In this document: one piece after another, positions 36,404-47,249 of the stretch
Numbering within the stretch: the stretch's first letter is position 1
Layout of the letters: every line of letters begins with the position of its first letter
Source: Histoplasma ohiense
Taxonomy: Eukaryota; Ascomycota; Eurotiomycetes; Onygenales; Ajellomycetaceae
Direction: 5' to 3'
Assembly: GCA_017607445.1 (NCBI GenBank)
Contig: JAEVHH010000002.1
Span: forward strand, 4,765,501-4,829,500
Length of the DNA: 64,000 nt
The notes under the pieces: model-generated
Seen by the model: only the letters and a program-made list of their open reading frames with translations
What the model was told of the DNA's origin: nothing
Databases searched by the model: none
Translations under genes and position numbers: made by a program

Positions 36404-37222
36404 TTAGCAATTATCTAGTGAAATTCCTTTGGTTATACATACTGTATAAAACATCATCTCCAAGCATTCAATATTTTGGGCCATCTCCCCCATCCACATA
36501 ACCATTTTTTCCATTTTTTTGTTCATTTCCTTCTGAGCGTCCTCAATACACTGCAGAACCACAAGAACTTTGGAGGAGGAGGCTGGGTTCAATACAATCA
36601 CAGAAGCAAGAGAAGCAGAGGGGGCAGCAGAAGCTGGTGCAGCAACAGATTTCCCCTTGATAGAGGTTCTGCCAGCAGCAACACAGGCCTTTCAGCACTG
36701 TGAAGTGCTAGGAATGTCTCTGTCAACCTTATTTCACTCAAACAGATAATACACATTGAGCTTCTTTACAAATTGCTTTCATATAGCCAGCAATTCAGTG
36801 TACTTTCCTGAATCTTCTTGGAATAACATCTCTAGGGCCATTGCTTGCTCTTTGAAACACAAGGAGACCTATTCCAGTGTTAATCTGATTGTTAAAAACC
36901 TTCAATATCCTTTCAATAAACTTATGAGATCACAATGAGATTGATTTGTATGGCATCTTTTACAGTTCTTAAATGCCACTTCCCAGACACAAAGAGGAAC
37001 ATCTTCTATTGATTTAAGGCAGTGGACACAGCTCCCCAGCTCCAGGCTGTGAGTGTACTGCTCCTCCTCCATTTGCTCTTTGATTTCTTCATCCATGGTC
37101 ATGTCCTCTGTGAGAATTTTTTCCATCGCAGAACCTGCTGCAATGTTCTCCCCAGTGACAAGACCCTGGCTTGACTGATTGACTGGAGTGAACAACATAA
37201 TATCTGATTCTATTTGAAGCAA
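36404..37222 (-). pseudogene. Antisense ORF of D1 (273 codons), unknown function
   Basis: A single register from ATG at 37222 to TAA at 36404, antisense to the element, between pol and the 3' LTR, as in family A. Broken by four TGA and one TAG. Residues 33-57 are acidic (many Glu/Asp/Met). A six-Cys module follows: C65-x2-C68-x9-C78-x8-C87-x2-C90-x6-C97, the spacing of the module in exon 1 of the family A antisense gene. A basic stretch, an Ala/Ser/Pro linker (about residues 180-205) and a Met-rich helical C-terminus follow. Upstream on the minus strand (37,220-37,370) are several GTAAGT/CTAAC/AG signals, so a spliced 5' exon is possible. Function unknown; zinc-binding is inference. The Cys spacing also recalls small fungal zinc-finger domains seen in uncharacterised proteins (from memory, unverified). 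Confidence 0.65.
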
Positions 37223-37658
37223 GTTAGCAACCTCTTACTGGAAATAGAGACAAAGCAACACAATACTTACTGGCTGGGGATTTCTCTGGAAAATATTGTT
37301 AAAAAACTACTTTTACTGTTAACAAACATTTCTATATTGATAACCCACCAGTTCTCTAGTGATTACTTACATTCTTTCTTTGAAATATCGATGGCAGAGG
37401 TGGGGGAAGGAATCTTTTGATAGCTTATCAGGATCAGGATTTGCTCAGGGGTTCTAGTCCTCTATATTCTTTGTGAAATCATGTGTTCTATGGTTCTATT
37501 TACTTCTGTGTTGTCAGTTATGATTCCATTTACTTCTATGAGTTTTGTGTTATCAGTGAAACAACAAAGGTTCACTGTTGCTTGTTACCATGAATTATCT
37601 ATGATTATCCTATGATTTTTTGGCCTGCTGGGACAGCAGCCCTTTCAGAGGGGGCAGT

Positions 37659-38040
37659 TGTAAGAAACCCACACTAAATTACCAGTGCTAGGCTGAAATT
37701 GACGATTGCTCTAAAGATATGACATTGCCGAACATAGCATCATCAATGTCATATCAGGTTTGAAATCAAGGCATTATCTTGCCACTTGCATCATACTACA
37801 CCAGCTACATCATAGCAAGTTCGATCTGTTTACAATACTGTGTATATAGATAGCAGCTGGCTCAATCTTCTAGAGGTCAGTGGATCATTCTGTTTTAATT
37901 TGACCCCTACATTCTACAATATCAATATTAATTCAAATCCCCTCTGATATATTACTGTATTATCTTCTACAACTTAATCCTTGCAGAGTCTTAAGGACTT
38001 CTTGTGATATAAGCAGCTGATCCTCATACCGCTGCTTACA
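37659..38040 (+). repeat. D1 3' LTR (382 bp)
   Basis: Same length as the 5' LTR, 22 differences; followed by TSD aattg. Confidence 0.95.
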
Positions 38041-38232
38041 AATTGTTAGAGACTACATAAGTGTGAAACATGGAGTGGAAGAACATTAAGAGCTACACAG
38101 AAGAATTGTTAGAAACTATGCAAGTGCAGAGCACAGAATGAAAGAACATTGAGAATTACACAAGATCACAGTGATCAGAAACAAGTGAGTGCAGAAGAGA
38201 AGTTGATTGTGTAAGTTAATTACTAATGAGTG

Positions 38233-41200
38233 CTAACCCATCACATTATCCCCCTCTACTGAGGTGAGTGAGAACTCATAGATGTTGAGAGCAGTGGTGT
38301 TCTTCAAGACAGACACAGATTCTCAGATTGAATGATCATATTCTATTTATTTGATGAGATATTCACAGCAGTGGTGGTTGATTCTATTGTCAAGAATTGC
38401 TTCAATTTCTCATTTGAGTTTGTTATCTTCTTCTACAATGATGGATGGCTGTCAATTGAAGATTCTCTGAGAGGGGAATGAATCCTCAGCTGTGGGTCGG
38501 AGCAGGTTCATATGAAAGACATTGTGGATGTCAGATGAGGTGTTGAGTTGATAATTATGTGTATCTAGCACTTCCTTCATCATATACTTGATATGACAGT
38601 AATCTAGTGTATGTGAGAGATGATTCATTCTTATGTTCTTGAGATCTAGTCAGATTTTGTCTTCTATATAATATCAGATTGCAGAACTTCTTCTGATGTT
38701 TGCTTGATTCTTATAATCTTACTGAACACTGATTATTGAAGCTTCTGTTTATTCATGAGCTTTCTTCAGCTTGCTTATAATGTTCTCTGTCATCTGTATG
38801 AGGCTGTGAATGTATGTGGTTTCTTGGGGAGTCTTGAGAAAGTTCAGAATCTCTAAGTTGTATCTGTGTAGAAGAAAGAATGAGCTTACATCTGTTGTAG
38901 CAGAATCTCAACTGTTAATCACAATCTCAGTATATGACAGCAGATTGCTTCAGTTGTCTTGTGTGTAATTGCAGAACTTACAGAGAATGTTCTTTACTGT
39001 TTGTATCATTCTCTCAGTAGCTTCATCAGTCTCTGAGTGATATACTGTTGATAACTTTTGTTCAATTCTTAATAATTGGCATACACAGACTCAGAGTGCA
39101 CTGATGAATTGACTGTCTCTATCTGACACAATGAATGAAGACAGACTGTGTATACAATAGAATGAGCTTCTGACAAAGACATCTGCAACTACTTCAATGT
39201 TTATCTTGTCACAGAGCTGTAGTATTATACTCTTGCTGAGTCAGTCAACAATGACTAGAATGTTTGTAGAATCTCCACTTTCAGATAAGGAAACTGCAAA
39301 ATCAATAGTTATATTGTGTCAAATTCAGTCAGAGACAGATAGAGGCTTTAGCATCTCTTTTTGATGTTCATATCATGTCATCACTGAGCTGCAGCAATCA
39401 CAGTTGTGTACAAATCAGTATATATTTTTCAACATATCTGATCAGTAGAATTCTCAGACAATGATGTTGTACATGATTTCACATTCTGAGTATCTGATCA
39501 TCAGTGAATCATGAATTTCTTGCATGATCTGTGTTTGTAGAGATTCTGAATCAGAGACTCATCATCTATCTCAAAAGTATAAGCAGTTGTTATTGTCAAT
39601 CAAACATGCTGAGATATCTGTTCTTGAATATACATCTGCAGAGAATTGAGGTGCTTTGCTTTGTATGACTTTGACAGCTTGTTGTCAGAATTCATCTGCC
39701 TCTGCTGCTAGTCTTCATTGTTCTTCAAGCAAGGATTCTTGAGCTCAGAACTGATTGATATGTACACAGAGTTCATCTGATTGTATAGAACTTTCTATAA
39801 TTGCAGAGTTGATTAACTGATGCTCTCAGTGTTTTCATCTGTCATTCAAATCATCAGATGGTATATTTTGTTCTTGACAGAACAGAGCATTCACAAGAGT
39901 GTTCTCTACTTCAGATTGATAATGAATTGTGAATGAAAAACAGCTAAGAAACAATGATCAACACATATATCTCTCAGTGAGCTTACAAGTGATTGTGAAG
40001 TATTCTAGATTCTTATGATCAGTAACAATCTCAAATCTCTCAACACTCATGAGTTTGGATTCCCATTTTTCAAAGTATTGTATGATTGCTAGAAGCTTCT
40101 TGTTGTAGATCTTGTAGTTGCATTCAGTGGATGACATCTTTTTCAAGATGAAGACACAAAATTGTAGAACATCTTTGTTGTCATATTGCATCAGTGCTCC
40201 ATCTACTACATAATCTGAGGTGTCTGTTTCAAGAATCATATGCTTATCTGAATCAAATGATTGTAGCATCAGAGTGCTTGTGAACATACACTTCAGCTTT
40301 TTGAATGCTGCATCCACTTCATCAGTTCATTGGAATACAGTGTCTTTCTGAATCAGATTCATTAGTGGTCATATGATATTGAAGAAGTTCTTGATAAATC
40401 TTTGATAGAAGTTGACAAATTCTAGAAAGCTTCTAGTCTCTTTTACTGAGACTGATGTCTTTCAGTTGAGAATTGCTTCCACCTTCTTAGAATTCATACA
40501 TACACCTTTTTCAGCTTTGATGATGAATTCTAGATAGATTGTAGACTTGGTCTCAAAGTTGCATTTGTCAATGTCCACTTGCAGTTCAGCTTTTCATAGA
40601 TGGTCAAGAACTTGTTGTACATACTTACAGTGCTCAGTGAGCAATCCATCAGTGAAGATCAAGATATTGTCCATGTACACTGAGGTGATCTCATCAAGCA
40701 GGTCTCATAGAGCTCAGTTAATGTATTTCTGAAATGTACTTGAAGTGTTCACTAATTCAAAGAGAGTCACTGTTCATTTGTATAATCTGTAACATGTATG
40801 AAAGGCAGTTAGTCATTCATCACCTTCATTAATTCTTATCTTGTAGAAGGCTGCAGAGATGTCAAGTTTTGTAAATCATTTTGCTTTTTCTATTCATTCA
40901 AGTGTTTCATTGATGAGTGGAAGGGGATATTGATCCTTCCATGTAATCTTGTTGAGTTCTTGATAATCAACACAGAATCATAAGTCATCTTCTAATTTCT
41001 TTGCAAACAGTACAGATGCTGCAGTGGATGAGTTGCTAACATGAATGAAGTCTTTGTCTAGTAATCTGTTGAGTGTTTTTTGTAGAATGAGGAGCTCATT
41101 GTGTGACATGCTGTAGAGAGAATCTCAGAGTGATTGCAGATTTTTATCATCTTTCTTGATGAGCTTGATCATATGATTTATACCAGGTTCTTGATGAGAG

Positions 41201-42878
41201 GGAAGCTTTTCAGCTTCTTTCTTGTCAAACATGTCTGCAAAGTCTTCATACAATTTGAGTAGTTTCTTGCATGATTTCTTGAGATCTTTAGATTCTAACT
41301 TTTCTAACACTTTCTTGATATCCATCATACTAGCAGTGAACACTTGGATGTTCTTCTTCTCATATGTTTGATGAGTTAGTAGTTTGTACACTTCTGCTGA
41401 TATCTGGGTAAGATCAGCAGTTCTATCAACATTCTTCTCATAAATATAGTCATCTTCTGAGAAAATAAAGCAGTGGTTGCATGCATTCAACAAGGTTTCA
41501 AATTCTGTGAGCTATGATAGACTGAGCATTAGATTGTACTCAAGATCTTGTATTTCATATGCATATACATTCTTTTTCTTGTGTCCTCCTATGTTGACAT
41601 TAAATCTTATCATGTTGTAGAAGACAGATTCTCTGGAGCTGTCAAATCTACTGAGTTTATATGATTTGAGAAAGAGAATATACTGGAGCTTATGCTTCTC
41701 AATCAGCTGGGAGTCTATAAGAGTGTAGTGAAGAAAACCACTGTCTACCATTGCTTGTATGTTGACTAAGCTATTTACAATGACAGAGATTATGATTGCA
41801 TCTGCTTGCATCTTCTGCTTGAATCTTCAGCTAGCTTTCTGCTCTTTGAGCTCTCATTCATATTTTAGAGTGAGAGCTCATCTTTTCTCTGTTCTTGTCT
41901 ATCTGCAGACAACACAGTGTTCACATGTGTGGGGGGTTTACTCAAAGCAATTGCATTTGAACATTGATTCACAAAGTGCTCTGACTTGTTGCAGTGTATG
42001 CAGACTTCTCTGACAATTCAGTCAACAGCATTCTTTTCTGAGATGTTAGAGATCCTCAGACAGCTTGCATTCACATGTGAGACTCAGTTCATTGATTCTG
42101 ATTCAGAGACAGAGAGTGCTGCAGAGTGGTTTGAAACATACACATTTGTTCAGTGAAATCCTCTGTGATTTTGAAGTGTGCAGAACTGAGACAGATCATT
42201 GTTCAACAGATAAAGATCAGTGCAGAATTTGCTGTATGTTGAGAACTTCAGACACTCTACACTTCAGTTATGCAACTGAAAGTTCAAGTTCTTGAACAAT
42301 ATGTTAATCTTGACAGTGTCATCTCAGTCTTGCCCATCTGCTTCTAGAAGCTTGTGATTGAATTCAGAAAGATAAGTTGTCAATGCAACATTCATCTGAT
42401 GAGTTTGATTAAGTCAGTCTAACATCTTGGCTTGAAGTATAGAATTGAGGAAGAGAGAGTCAAGTTGTTGAAAGACTAGCTCTGATATATACTGATGATT
42501 CTGACAATGACTCATTCAGAGTTGGAATTTTGCTAACACATTGTCATTCAATCTGCTATGAATATACCACACTTGATTGGATAGTGAGTCTATTGCTTGT
42601 CCATCAATGTTCAATTTGGTGTTTGCTTTTGACTTCCACATGAGATAGAGTGCTAGATCTCTCTCATATTTGTTGAGGATTGAGAGCTTCTCTCTTGAGA
42701 GCTTTTTGTGAGATGTGGGTGTAGAAGAAATGGTGAATATGAAAGTGCTCATCTCAGCAAGTCATTGTTGCAATTCAGTCATCTGTAGTGTCTGCTGCTG
42801 AAGGATGCTTTATAGATCTAAGTTATCATCCACTGCATTCAGATGTGATGGGTGTTTGTAGAATTGCTTGTAGTTCAT
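38233..42878 (-). pseudogene. C2 gag-pol (gag, protease, RT, RNase H, integrase, chromodomain)
   Basis: Gag ATG at 42878. A CCHC knuckle lies about 41,950-42,010 (C-x2-C-x4-H-x4-C). Protease VDSG near 41,755 in an open stretch of 99 codons (41,811-41,512). RT N-terminus 41,493-40,900; RT-RNase H including 40,317-39,958 (LETDTSDYVV, YNKKLLAI, FEIVTDHKNLEYF); integrase about 39,750-38,800; chromodomain about 38,445-38,250 with EIEAILD and EYLIK. Pol stops at 38233-38235, about ten bases inside the 3' LTR. Total length equals C1 (4646 nt), so gag and the pol end are in different frames in both. Better preserved than C1. Confidence 0.82.
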
Positions 42879-43254
42879 TTCAATATCTAAGAACATATAA
42901 TAATAAAAAAAAGGAAAGAAATACTTGTAAACACTTGATCCTCTCACAGACACTATTCACAGTGTTGCAGTGCTAAGCTTTGTCAAGCTTCTTTGTGAAC
43001 ACTATTCACAGTGTTACAGTTTGCAGACACTCAGGCCTTGTAGAACACAGTTGATTGTGTCTCAGACACTTAGACACAACAGTCTATATAACTAATGATA
43101 AGAGCACTCAGACTCATGAGAGATCTCTTGTAACAACTAGACACTCAGACCTGTAAACAACACACTCAAATGTAAGAACTGATAACAACACACTTGAGTG
43201 TAAGAACTAATAATGAGACACTCAGATCTTAAACACAGAAGAATCAATTCATAA

Positions 43255-43788
43255 TGTAACAGATATACTTCAATTAATGATTTGATACTATTCTAATTAC
43301 AGATTATGAATTGATTAAGGAAAGAAAGAGAAAAGAAATCAGAAAAAAAGATCATACAAAGAGGATTCTTATAGAGGAAAGTTTGGGGTGGAAGAATATC
43401 AGAAGCCACTCCACAGTGGAGCATGGAGTGGAAGAACATTAAGAAGTACACATAAGAATTGTTAGAGACTACACAAGTGCAGAGTGTGGAGTGGGGAAAT
43501 CATTGAGAGCTATACAGAAGAATTGTTAGAGACTATGTGAGTGTGAAACACAGAGCAGAAGAATGTTAAAAGCTATATGAAAGAATTGTTAGAGACTACA
43601 CAAGCACAGAGCATGGAGCAGAAGAATGTTAAGAGCTATGCAGAAGAATCATTAGAAACTACATAAGCATGAAGCACAGAGTGAAAGAACATTGAGGGTT
43701 ACATGAGGTCACAGCAATCAGAAACAAGCAGATGCAGAAGGGGAGTTGATTGTGTAAGTTAATTACTAACAGATGCTAACCCATCACA
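43255..43788 (-). repeat. C2 5' LTR (534 bp) with 63-bp tandem units
   Basis: About four 63-bp units (43,450-43,710) each begin aagaattgttagagacta or a close variant. ttatgaattgatt at 43304-43316 is complementary to aatcaattcataa at 43242-43254, which abuts the LTR: a 13-nt candidate self-priming pair. Confidence 0.92.
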
Positions 43789-45060
43789 CAAATACTATTG
43801 GCATGAGCTAGTCAGAGATGTCAAAGATTATATATCCACTTGTGATACTTGTCAAAGAGTAAAGCCAAAATGACACAGACAATATGAAGAATTGAGTACA
43901 ATTCTCTTATCATCAAATTTTTTTGAGTCCATTACTATGAATTTTATTACAGACTTACCAGCCTCTACATTCCTCCACCAAATCTATGATGCAATTTTAG
44001 TGATTGTGAATATATATATCAAGTTTATAATCTATATTCCTTGCATCAAAAACATTACTACTGATGAACTAGTGGAAATTGTTTATACCAAGTTCTATAC
44101 AATTTACAGAGTACTCAAAAACCATATATCTGATTGAGATTTGCTGTTTACAAGCCATTATTGATCCATCTTTTGTTATATGCTAGACACATGCTGGAAA
44201 CTTTCAACAGCCTTTCACCCTCAAACAGATGATCAAACAGAATGACAAAATCAAATTTTGAAACATTATCTTCAATGCTTTATCAACTATCATCAAGATG
44301 ACTGAGCATACTGGCTACTGCTGGTGCAGTTTGTTTACAATATCTCTCAACATGTCTCTACTGAAATGACACCCGTGGAAGTCTTAATGGGATATTGATC
44401 TGATTTGAAAATTAATGTCAGCAAATCATCACAACCAGTCACCATACATGCTGCTAGCTGTGCAAAACATATCAAGGAAACACATCATAAACTCATTGAG
44501 AATCTACAAAAGATGTGACAAGCACAGAAAATCTATTATAATGTAAAATATAAGCCTCAACAATTTAAAATAGATGACTATATCATACTCAATGCAAAAA
44601 ATCTCCAATTGCTGCACTCAGTTTGCAAACTCAATTATAAATATGTTGGACCCTTCAAGATTCTGAATACCATTGAAAAACAAGTGTACAAACTAGAACT
44701 GCTATCTTCATATAGAAGCATTCATTCTGTATTTCATATATCTTTATTGAAGTCATACAACTGCAGAAATGGAGCTCTATCAGAACCAGAACTGAAACTT
44801 ATCAACAGTGAAGAAGAATATCAAATTGAAGAAATTCTTGAAAAATGACAATGAAAAAACAAACCTCTGAAATATCTTGTGAGATGGACAGATTGAGGTC
44901 CTAGTGGTGATACATGAAAACTGAAAGAAAACATATTGAACACTCAGACATTCAAAATCTTTCTCAAACAAGAAAATGAATGACAAATACAAAACCAACA
45001 TACTTTCAAACATCAAAAGTGCAAACTTCAAGTTGAAAGATGTCAGAAGCACAAATTTTA
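43789..45060 (+). pseudogene. B1 pol, second part: integrase and chromodomain
   Basis: Resumes at the YYWHEL block. Zinc domain ends with C-x2-C near 43,845; DDE core has MNFITDLPAS (43,938), LLFTSHY (44,143) and FHPQTDDQTE (44,214). The chromodomain lies at about 44,812-44,960 (EEYQIEEIL, KYLVRWTD, then a TGA at the Trp of the third strand). The tail is Lys/Gln-rich. Confidence 0.83.
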
Positions 45061-45159
45061 AATCAAAAAATACTAGAAGCACAAATCTCATCCAAGCTTC
45101 AATCAAATACATTCTTATTAGAAGGATTTTATCAGAGAAAAGAGAAAAAAGGAAAAAAA

Positions 45160-46739
45160 TTCAATTTGAATATAATAAATACAAAAAATAAAACATACAA
45201 GCAAGAAAAAAAACAAAGAAAATGAGTTCTAAGAAAAGTCTAAAGACTCTCAGTTCACTCATTCTCATCTCATCTCTCATCTCTCACTTTCTCTTCTCTC
45301 TTTCATCATCTCTCTTATTTTCTCTCTCTGCCACTCTCACTCAATACTCCTTCTGGTACTTGTATATTACAGGCATTCATTTTGAATGCAGAGGTATAGA
45401 CAAATATCTATTTCACAATACATTTGTCTTCTCACATTTTCTCTTTTTCATCAATCTACTCATTCTTCAGCATATCTGATGAAGAAAGACATTTCTCTTC
45501 ATCTTTTTCTCTCACTTCTTCATCATTCAGAGCACTCTCTCCCTCTGCTCCACTGATGTCAGTGGCAAATTGGCAAAGAAAGCAGGTATCACAGACACTG
45601 CTGCAGTCATCAGCATCTTCACAATCTTCTTCATTGACTCTTCAGTCAACTTCTCTTTCATCAACTTCTCTTCAGTCAACTTCTTCACTGCAGAGTCTCT
45701 GAAGCTCATTATCTTCAAAATCCTCTCTTTCTCTAACATCTCTGCTCTGAAAGAATCAGACACAATCATGATCTTCAAAACCTGCATCTCTGCAGACTCA
45801 GCTGCTGTTCAGCACTGAGATTATAGAGCATTTGTCTCTGCTCTACTCTGAGCAAACAGCATCACCAAATGAGATGTGTTCAATCATTTTATCAAACAAC
45901 AAAGATGACTTTTGTGATTGATCATATTCTCTCTAGCTGCCACCTCCACAAAAATAAACACTCACCTGTGCATGATGTGCCTCAGAAGAGGCATATCACA
46001 CATCTAGCATCATTATCAGTATATCAACATTGCTGAAGAAAAAGAAAAAAAAAACAAGAATTAAAGAGGATTACTCATGAGTTTGCAGAATTTCTCTGCA
46101 GAGATACAAGCCTCACAACACTTCTGAGCATTTGATCTCAGTGCACATCAAAAATCAATGTCTTCAAGTCTAGAAACACAACATTCACATGGAATCTGAC
46201 TGTTGTGTATTATGTGATTAGAGCTAGAGCAATATAACAAGCAAACAGTGAATGACACTATATGGAAACAAGCTAGTAGCACACATGACCACACTAATAA
46301 CACCACTGACAAGGAACACCAGCAATAATATGTGATAAGCACCCAAGAAACAACTTACTTAAAATTGAGGTAATCAAGAAAGCTCATTTCAATATAAAAA
46401 AGAGGAGGGAGAAAGAATGATGATATAAAAAATTTAAAAATTTTTTGGAAACAAGAAATCACAGCAGAAGAGGCAAGAAGCTTTGATGATGATCAAGTTA
46501 AAAGAGAAGAGAAATCTTCAAGAAGAAAGAAATTCTTTTTGCTTCTCTGCACACAATCTCTGACAACCAAAGAATCCACCAATTCCATCTCATTAGAAAA
46601 TCAATAACAACACATATACAAGCTATCTAGAGGATGCAATCGATATACTGCTATCAACAAGTGAATGAGAATGCAATTATCTACTAGCAAGCAATCTATA
46701 CAATTGCTGAGGGCAGCTCTTATAAAAAAGAGGGGCAAT
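45160..46739 (+). other. B1 post-pol region (1.6 kb)
   Basis: Between chromodomain and 3' LTR. The first ~890 bp are B1-specific. From 46,060 on it matches B2 (60,630-61,306). It ends in a purine-rich tract before the LTR. Apart from the possible antisense ORF no protein is recognised; a Cys-rich hydrophobic frame at 46,342-46,148 (minus) is not supported. Confidence 0.6.
45325..45890 (-). pseudogene. Possible antisense ORF remnant of B1
   Basis: In the post-pol region one minus-strand register shows a very acidic/basic stretch (REVDEREVD near 45,660) and a Cys run C-x3-C-x2-C-x2-C near 45,580-45,600, interrupted mainly by TGA with two TAG. A GTGAGT donor-like site lies at about 45,966 on the same strand. 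The alternative frame 45,787-45,527 is open for 86 codons. The whole ~890-bp segment (45,160-46,055) is missing from B2. Weak support. Confidence 0.35.
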
Positions 46740-47007
46740 TGTAATGCATTTGTTTATTATTTCCTTATTATCTTTGCTTATTCTTACCTCTTTCCATTAT
46801 ACTCTCGCTACCGCTATTTCTATATGTATATATATATCAATGTATGTATTTCACACATCTTCTTTCTCTTTCTTTTCTTTCTTAGCGATTAGCTACACTA
46901 CACTACATTATACTACTATATTACACTCTACAATATATTACTATTATCTCTGCTATGCTATAAACTATCTTCTACTGTTACTCTTCACACTGTCACTACA
47001 CCTCACA
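46740..47007 (+). repeat. B1 3' LTR (268 bp)
   Basis: 14 differences from the 5' LTR, all transitions; keeps agcgattag (46,883-46,891). Followed by TSD attca. Confidence 0.93.
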
Positions 47008-47249
47008 ATTCAGCATCTTCACACTCAATTGATATCAGAGTTCACAGCTTTCAACCACAGCATGTTCAGATCTGCTGTAGATCAGTGTCAATGACACATT
47101 CTTACAACTACCCACAAATATAGAGGTACATTTGAATTTTTCCATTTTCTAACTGTTTTTCATATAATTTTAACCCTTCAACTCATTCAACATCATCACA
47201 CATTCTCTGTGATTACTCTACATGTGTGTACTGCACAGATTGAGTGGTC

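Larger units (their letters stand above)
30899..38040 (+). mobile_element. Family D chromovirus copy D1, youngest insertion, complete (7142 bp)
   Basis: Two 382-bp LTRs (30899-31280, 37659-38040) are flanked by TSD aattg (30894-30898, 38041-38045) within the left LTR of C2. The LTRs differ at 22 positions, all transitions at C or G. One uninterrupted gag-pol reading register, then an antisense ORF, then a polypurine tract (agagggggca, about 37647-37656) and the 3' LTR. Confidence 0.95.
30565..43788 (-). mobile_element. Family C chromovirus copy C2, full length but carrying D1
   Basis: Both LTRs are 534 bp: right 43255-43788; left 30565-30898 plus 38046-38245 (D1 removed, one TSD copy subtracted). 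TSD caaat (30560-30564, 43789-43793). Internal region 38246-43254 reads on the minus strand. The polypurine tract next to the 3' LTR reads ttatccccctctac at 38246-38259 on the plus strand and overlaps the end of pol. Confidence 0.93.
26377..47007 (+). mobile_element. Family B chromovirus copy B1, full length but carrying C2
   Basis: LTRs of 268 bp at 26377-26644 and 46740-47007 are flanked by TSD attca (26372-26376, 47008-47012) within A3. Internal order: gag, -1 frameshift heptamer, pol (protease, RT, RNase H, integrase, chromodomain), a 1.7-kb post-pol region, polypurine tract (aaaaaagaggggcaa) and 3' LTR. C2 is inserted in the integrase gene (TSD caaat). Confidence 0.93.

Noticed and set aside
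46148..46342. Cys-rich hydrophobic antisense ORF in B1
   Set aside because: The matching B2 segment is closed by changes that are not TGA-type, and the composition is typical of a shadow frame.
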